Counted from the first letter of the stretch, positions 1 to 5,528 are shown. The stretch is 5,528 nucleotides of DNA from an uncultured Sutterella sp. (GCA_905206345.1 CAJLGW010000092.1:1-5528), one strand, 5' to 3'. Notes: a model not told the origin generated them from the sequence alone. Translations and numbers: made by a program.

Positions 1-748
1 AAACGGTGGACTTTCACCACCAGCAGTGCGCCCAGTCAGGCGCACCAACAAAAACGATGACGTCTACGCCGAAGCCACAGAAGCCAAGAAGACCGAAGCT
101 CCCGAAGTGCCGGTTTGGTACGCCATTTTCCCGTGGTTGCCTGTCGTTTTGATGATCGTTTTCAGTAAGCTTGTTGTGACGAGCATCAAGATTGATACGG
201 TGGCTGCATTGCTCCTCGTTTGGATCTTGGTTGTCATCGTTGAATTGATTCGTTTGCGCGATCCCAAGCGTGTGCTCAAGGACGCCGTCACCTTCTTCCA
301 AGCCATGGGTAAGATGTTTGCCGGTATCGTCTCCTTGATCATTTGCGCTGAATTCTTCGCTAACGCTCTTAAGGTCTCCGGCCTTATCACGATGCTCATC
401 GACTCCGCTCAAGGTGTGGGCGCCGGTATGAACTTCATGACGATCATCTTGACGTCCATCGTCGGTTTGGTCACGTTCTTGACGGGTTCCGGTGTGGGCG
501 CTTACTCGAGCTTTGCTGCTCTTGCTCCTGATGTTGCTGCCGGTCTCGGTGGTACGGTGACGTCTCTCGTGACGCCGATGCAATTTGCTTCCGGTATGTT
601 GCGTGCTATGAGCCCGGTTGCAGGTGTCATCATCGCCGTTGCCGGTGCTGCGGGTGTCTCTCCGATGGCAATCGTTCGTCGTACGGCCGTCCCGATGTTA
701 GTCGGTATGGTTGTAACCATCATCGCTAACGCTATCTTCTTAAGTTAA
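1..748 (+). CDS. dcuC: C4-dicarboxylate transporter DcuC, C-terminal part (5' end outside window)
   Basis: This is the C-terminal half of an inner-membrane DcuC-family carrier. The family exchanges or exports C4-dicarboxylates such as succinate and fumarate during anaerobic growth. The frame is open to the left edge (first full codon at position 2), so the gene starts upstream; a GTG at 26 is internal, not a start. About 248 codons remain, against roughly 460 for E. coli DcuC. Visible are a charged cytoplasmic-type linker (about positions 26-105, rich in K, E and D), then hydrophobic segments beginning VPVWYAIFPWLPVVLMIVF and VAALLLVWILVVIVELI. Next come the conserved TGSGVGAYSSFAALAPDVA loop and the C-terminal block MSPVAGVIIAVAG...ISP-like, then VRRTAVPMLVG. 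These align well by eye with remembered E. coli DcuC (TGSGNAPFYAF, LSPVSGVVVAVAG, VKRTSVPVLVG). It ends in TAA and is followed by its own terminator. It is convergent with the neighbouring gene. The related Dcu/YfcC-like carriers are less likely. Confidence 0.88.
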   Translation, partial: NGGLSPPAVRPVRRTNKNDDVYAEATEAKKTEAPEVPVWYAIFPWLPVVLMIVFSKLVVTSIKIDTVAALLLVWILVVIVELIRLRDPKRVLKDAVTFFQAMGKMFAGIVSLIICAEFFANALKVSGLITMLIDSAQGVGAGMNFMTIILTSIVGLVTFLTGSGVGAYSSFAALAPDVAAGLGGTVTSLVTPMQFASGMLRAMSPVAGVIIAVAGAAGVSPMAIVRRTAVPMLVGMVVTIIANAIFLS

Positions 749-780
749 TTTTATAAACATCAACCAAAGACATAGACTTC

Positions 781-812
781 GGCCACCTCGAAAATGAGGT
801 GGCCATTTTTTT
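781..812 (+). terminator. Rho-independent terminator of dcuC
   Basis: A perfect 9-bp inverted repeat, GGCCACCTC (781-789) and GAGGTGGCC (796-804), encloses a 6-nt loop and is followed by ATTTTTTT (805-812). It begins 32 nt after the dcuC stop codon. The T-run lies only on the plus-strand side, so it serves dcuC and not the converging gene. Confidence 0.93.
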
Positions 813-1012
813 GAAAAAAAATCAATATATTAATCAATGTTTCTGCACATATTTTTAATGATTTGATGGTATTGAAAAACTGAAAAAGATGGTATTAGCA
901 CACTAAATACCATCAACTGCCTTTGAATACCATCTCGAATACCATCAAATTGTGTTTGCTAGCTAATTTAAAGTACACATACCTTAACAATCGTATCTCT
1001 CTACCAGCCCAA
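813..1012. other. AT-rich spacer between convergent genes, no gene seen
   Basis: The spacer between dcuC and the short guaA paralogue is about 320 bases long. Outside its two terminators I see no open frame with a ribosome site, no tRNA and no recognisable mobile-element gene. Its only notable content is the cluster of GATGGTATT words at 861-950, annotated separately. Confidence 0.7.
861..950. repeat. Cluster of five GATGGTATT 9-mers, two direct and three inverted
   Basis: Exact copies of GATGGTATT lie at 865-873 and 888-896. Exact copies of its complement AATACCATC lie at 906-914, 926-934 and 938-946. The outermost pair extends to a perfect 13-bp inverted repeat: ATTTGATGGTATT at 861-873 and AATACCATCAAAT at 938-950. 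Start-to-start spacings are 23, 18, 20 and 12 bp. Multiple short copies in facing orientation look like a protein-binding array, for example arm-type sites of a tyrosine integrase, or a regulator site. The function is inferred only. The array sits between two terminators, so regulation of a flanking promoter is unlikely. Confidence 0.85.
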
Positions 1013-1013
1013 T

Positions 1014-1054
1014 AAAAAAGGCAGTCAATGTCGGATTTCGACAAACTGACTGCC
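1014..1054 (-). terminator. Rho-independent terminator of the short guaA paralogue
   Basis: Read on the minus strand, GGCAGTCA (1054-1047) pairs with TGACTGCC (1027-1020). An inner stem TGTCG/CGACA (1043-1039 with 1033-1029) closes a 5-nt loop, with a small 3-against-1 internal loop between the stems. Six T residues follow (1019-1014). It lies about 20 nt after the TAA stop and points the right way for the minus-strand gene. Confidence 0.9.
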
Positions 1055-1072
1055 CTAGGAATTAATTAAAAA

Positions 1073-2053
1073 TTATTCCCATTCGATGGTACCCGTGGGC
1101 TTCGGCGTCAAGTCAAAGACCACACGATTAACACCTTCAACTTCGTTGGTGATACGTTGCGTGATGTGTTGCAACAAAGCAAACGGAACATCTTCAACCG
1201 TAGCGGTCATAGCATCAACAGTGTTGACGGCACGAATGATCACAGGCCAAGCGTCCGTGCGCTTGTTGTCCTTCACGCCAACGCTCTTAAAGTCAGGGAT
1301 AGCCGTAAAGTATTGCCAAACCTTGCCTTCCAAACCGTTCTTAGCGAATTCTTCACGCAGAATAGCGTCAGATTCACGAACAGCTTCCAAACGGTCACGC
1401 GTGATAGCGCCCAAGCAGCGAACGCCAAGACCCGGACCCGGGAACGGTTGACGATAAACCATACCGTCAGGCAAACCGAGGGTCTTACCGACCATGCGGA
1501 CTTCGTCCTTAAAGAGCAATTGCAACGGTTCAACCAAACCGAATTGGAGGTCTTCGGGCAAGCCACCCACGTTGTGGTGAGCCTTCACGCCGTGACTTTC
1601 CAAAATGTCTGGATAAATCGTGCCTTGAGCCAAGAATTCGATGCCTTCTTGCTTACGAGCTTCTTCTTCGAAAACGCGGATGAATTCAGCACCGATCACC
1701 TTACGCTTGGCTTCAGGATCAGCAACACCGGCCAACTTATCCAAGAAGCGGTCAACGGCGTCAACATACACCAAGTTGGCGTTCATTTGGTTGCGGAAGA
1801 CTTCAACCACTTGTTCCGGTTCGCCCTTGCGCAACAAACCGTGGTTCACGTGCACGCAAACCAATTGTTGGCCAATGGCCTTAATCAACAAAGCTGCAAC
1901 GACAGAAGAGTCAACACCGCCTGACAAAGCAAGCAAAACCTTCTTGTCACCGACTTGTTCACGGATCAACTTCACTTGTTCTTCAATGAAAGCCGTAGCC
2001 AACGCTTCATTGTTGATGCGTTGCATGCTTTCGGGACGAACGATAGTGGACAT
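1073..2053 (-). CDS. guaA: Stand-alone GMP synthetase ATP-pyrophosphatase and dimerization domains, no glutaminase domain
   Basis: This 326-residue protein is the C-terminal two-thirds of a GMP synthetase, which activates XMP with ATP and aminates it to GMP. The N-type ATP-pyrophosphatase P-loop SGGVDSS is at residues 44-50. GTIYPD (144-149), HHNVGGLPE (159-167), FKDEV (181-185), RQPFPGPGLGVR (201-212) and the C-terminal XMP-binding end KPTGTIEWE (318-326) are all present. The class I glutaminase domain (Cys nucleophile, FHPEV) is entirely absent. A new N-terminus of about 25 residues leads straight into the synthetase domain, as in archaeal GMP synthase subunit B. The ATG has a good TAGGAG ribosome site (2061-2066) 7 nt upstream, so this is a real start and not a broken gene. 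The next gene upstream is full-length guaA, about 185 bp away. The sequence differs from it throughout (VNHGLLRKGE against VDTGLLRKNE), so it is an old paralogue or an acquired copy, not a recent duplication. It resembles forms I recall from Firmicutes. Ammonia or a partner glutaminase would be required; function in vivo is inferred. Confidence 0.9.
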   Translation of the reverse strand: MSTIVRPESMQRINNEALATAFIEEQVKLIREQVGDKKVLLALSGGVDSSVVAALLIKAIGQQLVCVHVNHGLLRKGEPEQVVEVFRNQMNANLVYVDAVDRFLDKLAGVADPEAKRKVIGAEFIRVFEEEARKQEGIEFLAQGTIYPDILESHGVKAHHNVGGLPEDLQFGLVEPLQLLFKDEVRMVGKTLGLPDGMVYRQPFPGPGLGVRCLGAITRDRLEAVRESDAILREEFAKNGLEGKVWQYFTAIPDFKSVGVKDNKRTDAWPVIIRAVNTVDAMTATVEDVPFALLQHITQRITNEVEGVNRVVFDLTPKPTGTIEWE

Positions 2054-2092
2054 CGGAATACTCCTAACAAATTAAAAGAAAACTTCCCATAT

Positions 2093-2119
2093 CCTCATAA
2101 ATCACTAGGGTTTACGAGG
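2093..2119 (-). promoter_or_regulatory. Leader hairpin in the 5' UTR of the short guaA paralogue
   Basis: On the minus strand CCTCGTAAA (2119-2111) can pair with TTTATGAGG (2101-2093) around a 9-nt loop. This gives nine base pairs in RNA, one of them G:U. It falls about 12 nt after the predicted transcription start and about 27 nt before the ribosome site. No U-tract follows directly, so it is not an obvious terminator. It may stabilise the mRNA or act in regulation. Confidence 0.45.
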
Positions 2120-2138
2120 AAATATATCTAACCTTTCG

Positions 2139-2166
2139 ATTATAACAAGAGACGAAATCTTGAAAA
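2139..2166 (-). promoter_or_regulatory. Sigma70-like promoter of the short guaA paralogue (extended -10)
   Basis: On the minus strand a perfect TATAAT (2144-2139) is preceded by TGT, giving an extended -10. TTTTCA (2166-2161) lies 16 nt upstream as a partial -35. The predicted start is near 2132, leaving a leader of about 78 nt before the ATG. The -35 overlaps the U-tract of the upstream guaA terminator, so the gene appears to be transcribed independently. Confidence 0.65.
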
Positions 2167-2205
2167 AGAAAAGGGCACAGATTTTTTCAATCTGCAACCC
2201 TTTTT
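2162..2205 (-). terminator. Rho-independent terminator of full-length guaA
   Basis: On the minus strand the sequence runs AAAAGGG, a short internal loop, CAGATT-type stem with a 5-nt loop, then CCCTTTTCTTTTTC. Paired plus-strand segments are 2169-2175 with 2198-2204 and 2178-2183 with 2189-2194. It begins 34 nt after the guaA stop. T-rich flanks on both sides make it potentially bidirectional. Confidence 0.8.
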
Positions 2206-2216
2206 CTTTAACTCAT

Positions 2217-2232
2217 TGAGCCCAACGGCTCA
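2217..2232 (-). other. Small hairpin just after the guaA stop codon
   Basis: TGAGCC (2217-2222) and GGCTCA (2227-2232) form a perfect 6-bp stem with a 4-nt loop. It lies in the guaA 3' UTR, 6 nt after the stop and just ahead of the main terminator. No U-tract follows, so it could be a 3'-end stabilising stem or chance. Confidence 0.4.
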
Positions 2233-2238
2233 AAAAGC

Positions 2239-3804
2239 CTATTCCCATTCAATCGTGGCAGGCGGTTTACCGCTGATGTCATAAACCACACGGTTAATGC
2301 CGCGTACTTCATTGATGATGCGGTTAGAAACCTTACCTAAGAGCTCATAGGGCAAGTGAGACCAGTGAGCCGTCATGAAGTCAGACGTTTCAACGCAACG
2401 CAAGCTCACAACCCATTCGTAGGTGCGGCCATCGCCCATAACGCCCACGCTCTTAACCGGCATAAAGACCACGAAGGCTTGACTGACCTTGTCATAAAGA
2501 CCTGCTTCACGCAATTCTTCAATAAAGATCGCATCGGCTTCACGCAAAAGGTCTGCGTATTTCTTTTTGACTTCACCCAAAATACGCACGCCCAAACCCG
2601 GACCCGGGAACGGATGACGGTAAACCATTTCAGCGGGCAACCCTAACGTGATACCCAATTCACGGACTTCGTCCTTGAACAAATCACGCAACGGCTCTAA
2701 GAGCTTCAAGTGCAACGTTTCGGGCAAACCACCCACATTGTGGTGGCTCTTAATAGTCTTCGCTTTCTTCGTCTTGGCACCGGCCGATTCAATCACATCA
2801 GGATAAATCGTGCCTTGGGCAAGCCACTTGGCTTGCGTTAACTTACCGGCTTCTTCTTGGAAGATTTCCACGAATTCGCGACCGATAATCTTGCGCTTTT
2901 GTTCAGGATCCTTCACCCCTTCCAAAGCCTTCAAGAAACGCGTTTCTGCGTCAACCACGATCAACTTCAAGCCCATGTTCTTTTGGAACGTTTCTTCGAC
3001 TTGTTGACGTTCGTTCTTACGCAAAAGACCGGTATCAACGAAAACGCAGGTAAGCTGATCGCCAATGGCTTCATGAATCAAAGCGGCAGCCACCGAGGAG
3101 TCAACGCCACCCGAGAGGCCCAAAATAACTTCTTCTTCACCCACTTCTTCACGAATCCTTGCGATGGCTTCCTTGGCATAGTCACCCATGATCCAAGAAG
3201 GTTCAGCCTTACAAATATCGAGAACGAAGCGATTTAAAAGATCACGACCCTTGACGGTGTGCGTGACTTCCGGGTGGAATTGCACGGCATAAAACCCGCG
3301 CTTTTCATCGCACATCCCGGCAATGGGGCAAGAGGGCGTGGAGCACATCACTTCAAATCCGGGCGGGATTTGCGTGACCTTATCACCGTGGCTCATCCAA
3401 ACCTTGAGGATGGAGTCGCCTTCTTCGTTTTTAAAATCTTCAATACCGTCAAACAAACGGTTATTGGCGTGAGACTTCACTTCAGCGTAGCCGAATTCAC
3501 GCTTGCCAATATTTTCAACCTTGCCACCCAATTGTTGAGCCATGGTTTGCATACCGTAGCAAATCCCCAAAACAGGAACGCCAGCTGAGAAAACGGCTTC
3601 GCTGGCTTGGTCATTATTTTCTTCATAGGCGCTCATGTGAGAGCCCGACAAAATAATACCTTTGGGGTTGAATTCGCGAATAAATTCTTCGCTGACATCG
3701 TTGGGACAAACTTCGCAGTACACGTGAGCTTCACGCACGCGACGTGCGATCAACTGCGTGACTTGAGAGCCGAAGTCAAGGATGAGAATACGATCATGAG
3801 CCAT
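2239..3804 (-). CDS. guaA: GMP synthetase (glutamine-hydrolysing), full length
   Basis: This cytoplasmic enzyme converts XMP, ATP and glutamine to GMP, the last step of guanine nucleotide synthesis. At 521 residues it has the usual length (E. coli has 525). The class I glutaminase domain occupies roughly residues 1-205. Its nucleophile is Cys82 in GICYGMQ, and His177 and Glu179 in QFHPEV complete the triad. The ATP-pyrophosphatase domain (about 210-400) has the P-loop SGGVDSS at 231-237 and the lid motif IKSHHNVGGLPE near 351-361. The dimerization and XMP-binding domain ends in KPPATIEWE, followed by TAG. The ATG is preceded by a GAAAGG ribosome site about 10 nt upstream (3815-3820) and matches the canonical start, MAHDRILILDFGSQ. 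It lies downstream of guaB on the same strand, but a terminator hairpin sits between them only 33 nt before this ATG. No convincing promoter is visible in that gap, so transcription is probably by read-through from guaB or from a site inside guaB. Confidence 0.98.
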   Translation of the reverse strand: MAHDRILILDFGSQVTQLIARRVREAHVYCEVCPNDVSEEFIREFNPKGIILSGSHMSAYEENNDQASEAVFSAGVPVLGICYGMQTMAQQLGGKVENIGKREFGYAEVKSHANNRLFDGIEDFKNEEGDSILKVWMSHGDKVTQIPPGFEVMCSTPSCPIAGMCDEKRGFYAVQFHPEVTHTVKGRDLLNRFVLDICKAEPSWIMGDYAKEAIARIREEVGEEEVILGLSGGVDSSVAAALIHEAIGDQLTCVFVDTGLLRKNERQQVEETFQKNMGLKLIVVDAETRFLKALEGVKDPEQKRKIIGREFVEIFQEEAGKLTQAKWLAQGTIYPDVIESAGAKTKKAKTIKSHHNVGGLPETLHLKLLEPLRDLFKDEVRELGITLGLPAEMVYRHPFPGPGLGVRILGEVKKKYADLLREADAIFIEELREAGLYDKVSQAFVVFMPVKSVGVMGDGRTYEWVVSLRCVETSDFMTAHWSHLPYELLGKVSNRIINEVRGINRVVYDISGKPPATIEWE

Positions 3805-3837
3805 GATTTTTTGGCCTTTCTATGTGGTTAAAACCAG

Positions 3838-3865
3838 AAAAAGCGCGAAATGTTTCGCGCTTTTT
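3838..3865 (-). terminator. Rho-independent terminator between guaB and guaA
   Basis: AAAAAGCGCGAAA (3838-3850) and TTTCGCGCTTTTT (3853-3865) form a 13-bp perfect inverted repeat with a 2-nt centre; the working RNA stem is AAAAAGCGCG pairing with a wider loop. On the minus strand it ends in TTTTTCT. It starts 16 nt after the guaB stop and is symmetric, so it could act in both directions. Confidence 0.88.
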
Positions 3866-3880
3866 CTTAACTAATCAAGA

Positions 3881-5347
3881 TTAGTGTTCTTGACGGTAGT
3901 TCGGAGCTTCCTTCGTGATACGAACGTCATGGACGTGGGATTCACGCCAGCCGGCGGCCGTGATTTCGACGAATTCAGCACGATTGCGCATTTCGTCAAT
4001 CGTAGCACAACCGCAGTAGCCCATGGAAGAGCGCAAGCCACCGATCATTTGATAAACGATTTGAGCGAGCGGGCCCTTGTACGGAACCATACCTTCAATA
4101 CCTTCCGGAACGAATTTATCGATGTTGCCGGAATTGTTGTCTTGGAAGTAGCGGTCAGCAGAACCCTTTGTCATAGCGCCAAGGCTACCCATACCGCGGT
4201 AGCTCTTGAAGGAGCGACCTTGATAGAGAACCACTTCACCCGGAGCTTCATCGGTACCAGCGAACATACCACCCATCATCACGGCATTGGCACCAGCTGC
4301 GATAGCCTTAGCAATGTCGCCGGAGAAGCGGATACCGCCGTCAGCGATCAACGGAACGCCCGTGTCCTTCAATGCGTCAGCAACCGTAGCAACGGCCGTG
4401 ATTTGCGGGACACCGACACCGGCAACGATACGGGTCGTACAAATAGAACCCGGGCCGATACCGACCTTAACGCCGTCAGCACCGCGATCGACCAAAGCCA
4501 AAGCGGCTTCAGGCGTAGCGATGTTACCACCGATCACTTGCAAGTCGGGGTAGTTCTTCTTAACCCATTCAACGCGATCGAGCACGCCCTTGGAGTGGCC
4601 GTGAGCCGTGTCAACCACGATCACGTCAACACCGGCGTTGACCAACAATTCAATACGTTCTTCCGTACCGGCACCAACGCCAACAGCAGCGCCAGCCAAC
4701 AAGCGACCATGAGAGTCCTTAGCGGCATTGGGGTGCAAACCGGCCTTGATGATATCCTTAACGGTCATCAAACCAGAGAGGTTGAAGTCAGCGTCAACAA
4801 CCAACACGCGTTCAACGCGGTGTTCGTGCATCAAGCGCTTGGCATCGTCCAAGCTTGCGCCTTCGCGAACCGTCACCAAGCGTTCAGCCGGCGTCATGAT
4901 TTGAGAAACAGGGATGTCCATGCGCGTTTCAAAGCGCAAGTCACGGGAGGTGACCATGCCCAAAACCTTACGGCCGTCAACCACCGGAAGACCGGAGATG
5001 TGACGTTCACGGCTAACACGCAACACTTCGCCAACGGTCATGCCAGGCGTAACAGTGATGGGATCGGCAACCATACCGGCTTCGTGACGCTTAACGCGAG
5101 CCACTTCTGCGGCTTGTTGCTTAGCCGTCATGTTCTTGTGGATGAAACCGACGCCACCTTCTTGAGCCAAAGCAATGGCCAAGCCAGATTCCGTCACGGT
5201 GTCCATAGCAGCGGAGACCATCGGAATGTTCAAGCTTAAGTTGCGGGTGATTTTGGTGGTGAGAATCGTGTCTCGAGGAAGGATTTCCGAGTGAGCCGGA
5301 ATGAGAAGCACGTCATCGAAGGTAAGAGCCTTCTGTCTAATACGCAT
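3881..5347 (-). CDS. guaB: Inosine-5'-monophosphate dehydrogenase
   Basis: IMPDH oxidises IMP to XMP with NAD+, the committed step toward guanine nucleotides, in the cytoplasm as a tetramer or octamer. From the ATG at 5347 the protein is 488 residues, the same length as E. coli GuaB. It opens with the canonical MRIRQKALTFDDVLLIPAHS. The TIM-barrel is interrupted by two CBS domains at about residues 93-205, containing HISGLPVVDG and VERVLVVDAD, a regulatory Bateman module. Catalytic Cys303 lies in GPGSICTTR, the phosphate-binding ADGGIR is at 336-340, the GGMFAG loop near 359-364, and the mobile-flap Arg399-Tyr400 dyad is in GSADRYFQ. All key residues are present. An in-frame ATG 15 codons upstream (5392) would overlap a palindrome and has no homology, whereas the chosen ATG has AGAGG 5 nt upstream. 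The gene ends in TAA and a terminator before guaA. Confidence 0.98.
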   Translation of the reverse strand: MRIRQKALTFDDVLLIPAHSEILPRDTILTTKITRNLSLNIPMVSAAMDTVTESGLAIALAQEGGVGFIHKNMTAKQQAAEVARVKRHEAGMVADPITVTPGMTVGEVLRVSRERHISGLPVVDGRKVLGMVTSRDLRFETRMDIPVSQIMTPAERLVTVREGASLDDAKRLMHEHRVERVLVVDADFNLSGLMTVKDIIKAGLHPNAAKDSHGRLLAGAAVGVGAGTEERIELLVNAGVDVIVVDTAHGHSKGVLDRVEWVKKNYPDLQVIGGNIATPEAALALVDRGADGVKVGIGPGSICTTRIVAGVGVPQITAVATVADALKDTGVPLIADGGIRFSGDIAKAIAAGANAVMMGGMFAGTDEAPGEVVLYQGRSFKSYRGMGSLGAMTKGSADRYFQDNNSGNIDKFVPEGIEGMVPYKGPLAQIVYQMIGGLRSSMGYCGCATIDEMRNRAEFVEITAAGWRESHVHDVRITKEAPNYRQEH

Positions 5348-5352
5348 GTTAA

Positions 5353-5357
5353 CCTCT
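5353..5357 (-). promoter_or_regulatory. guaB ribosome binding site
   Basis: AGAGG on the minus strand lies 5 nt before the ATG at 5347. It decides the start in favour of MRIRQ over the longer in-frame ATG at 5392. Confidence 0.8.
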
Positions 5358-5386
5358 GTCGAAAAAAAGAAAAGGAATTCGGCACT

Positions 5387-5401
5387 CGCCACTAAGTGGC
5401 G
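5387..5401 (-). promoter_or_regulatory. 15-bp palindrome in the guaB leader
   Basis: CGCCACT-A-AGTGGCG is a perfect 7-bp inverted repeat around a single base. It lies about 12 nt downstream of the predicted guaB transcription start and about 30 nt before the ribosome site. It could be an operator for a dimeric regulator or, in RNA, a 6-bp stem with a 3-nt loop. It does not match the PurR box as I know it. Confidence 0.55.
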
Positions 5402-5419
5402 TTTTTAGATTAACAACGC

Positions 5420-5467
5420 ATTTTATCCTATTTGAAACACTTTGGGCAAAAAAATTAAGTTTTTTTA
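5420..5467 (-). promoter_or_regulatory. Sigma70-like guaB promoter with A/T-tract upstream element
   Basis: On the minus strand TTGCCC (5449-5444) and TAAAAT (5425-5420) are separated by 18 nt, matching four of six and five of six consensus bases. Immediately upstream of the -35, phased runs of A and T (5467-5450) resemble an UP element. The predicted start is near 5413, giving a leader of about 65 nt. In E. coli the guaBA promoter also has an UP element and is growth-rate regulated; regulation here is inferred. Between 5468 and the window edge I see nothing further. Confidence 0.6.
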
Positions 5468-5528
5468 CTCATACGCACTACTGTCCAAAATAATTTTTAT
5501 TAAATACCCCTGCATCAATAATTTCGGC

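Noticed and set aside
14..583. Minus-strand open frame antisense to dcuC
   Set aside because: It is opposite a clear membrane-protein frame. Its hydrophilic, H/D/N/R-rich translation is the usual antisense image of hydrophobic codons.
861..950. CRISPR array
   Set aside because: The repeated unit is only 9 bp, occurs in both orientations, and spacing is irregular (12-23 bp), unlike CRISPR repeats and spacers.
1157..1924. Plus-strand open frame (255 codons) antisense to the guaA paralogue
   Set aside because: Same reasoning: it mirrors a clear coding gene, has no ribosome site or recognisable motif, and shows low-complexity shadow composition.
1073..2053. The short guaA as a pseudogene truncated at its 5' end
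   Set aside because: No glutaminase remnants lie upstream in any frame. The gap to guaA is filled by a promoter, leader and terminator, and the start has a strong ribosome site, so it is an intact smaller gene.
2054..2135. Purine riboswitch in the leader of the guaA paralogue
   Set aside because: A short stretch (GATATGGG then AGTTTTCT) loosely recalls the purine aptamer, but the three-way junction and the conserved core are missing.
3884..5239. Long plus-strand open frame (451 codons) antisense to guaB
   Set aside because: It lies entirely opposite a perfectly conserved IMP dehydrogenase. Its translation is rich in H, N, R and T with no domain, as expected for an antisense shadow produced by codon bias.
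5348..5392. N-terminal extension of GuaB by 15 residues from an upstream ATG
   Set aside because: The extension is not part of the family, its ATG overlaps the leader palindrome and lacks a ribosome site, while the inner ATG has AGAGG 5 nt upstream and gives the standard 488 residues.

Overview
The window looks like chromosomal DNA of a Gram-negative betaproteobacterium. The GMP synthetase and IMP dehydrogenase read as proteobacterial, and the GuaA N-terminus (ILDFGSQVTQLIARRVREAH, LSGSHMSAYEE) has a betaproteobacterial flavour. A DcuC-type C4-dicarboxylate transporter points to an anaerobic or facultative lifestyle. The modest GC content and AT-rich spacers would suit a gut Burkholderiales lineage such as Sutterellaceae. 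That placement is inferred from remembered family patterns, not from a search.

Layout: positions 1-748 (+) hold the C-terminal half of a DcuC transporter, closed by a strong intrinsic terminator. An AT-rich spacer (749-1072) follows and contains five copies of a 9-bp word, GATGGTATT, in two facing groups. All remaining genes lie on the minus strand. In transcription order, starting from the right edge, they are guaB (IMP dehydrogenase, 5347-3881), full-length guaA (GMP synthetase, 3804-2239), and a second GuaA-like protein (2053-1073). The last has only the ATP-pyrophosphatase and dimerization domains and no glutaminase domain.

guaB and guaA encode the two dedicated steps from IMP through XMP to GMP. 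The third gene encodes what appears to be an intact second XMP-aminating synthetase that would need free ammonia or a borrowed glutaminase. Each minus-strand gene is followed by its own hairpin plus U-tract, including one squeezed between guaB and guaA, so the cluster is probably not a simple operon. A good sigma70-like promoter with an A/T-tract upstream element precedes guaB. Another, with an extended -10, precedes the short guaA paralogue and overlaps the guaA terminator. Both leaders contain short hairpins or palindromes.

Most of the window is ordinary housekeeping sequence. The parts worth a second look are the glutaminase-less GMP synthetase paralogue, the GATGGTATT cluster just beyond its 3' end (guaA 3' ends are known landing sites for integrative elements), and the terminator between guaB and guaA. 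I see no clear evidence of a wholly new system.
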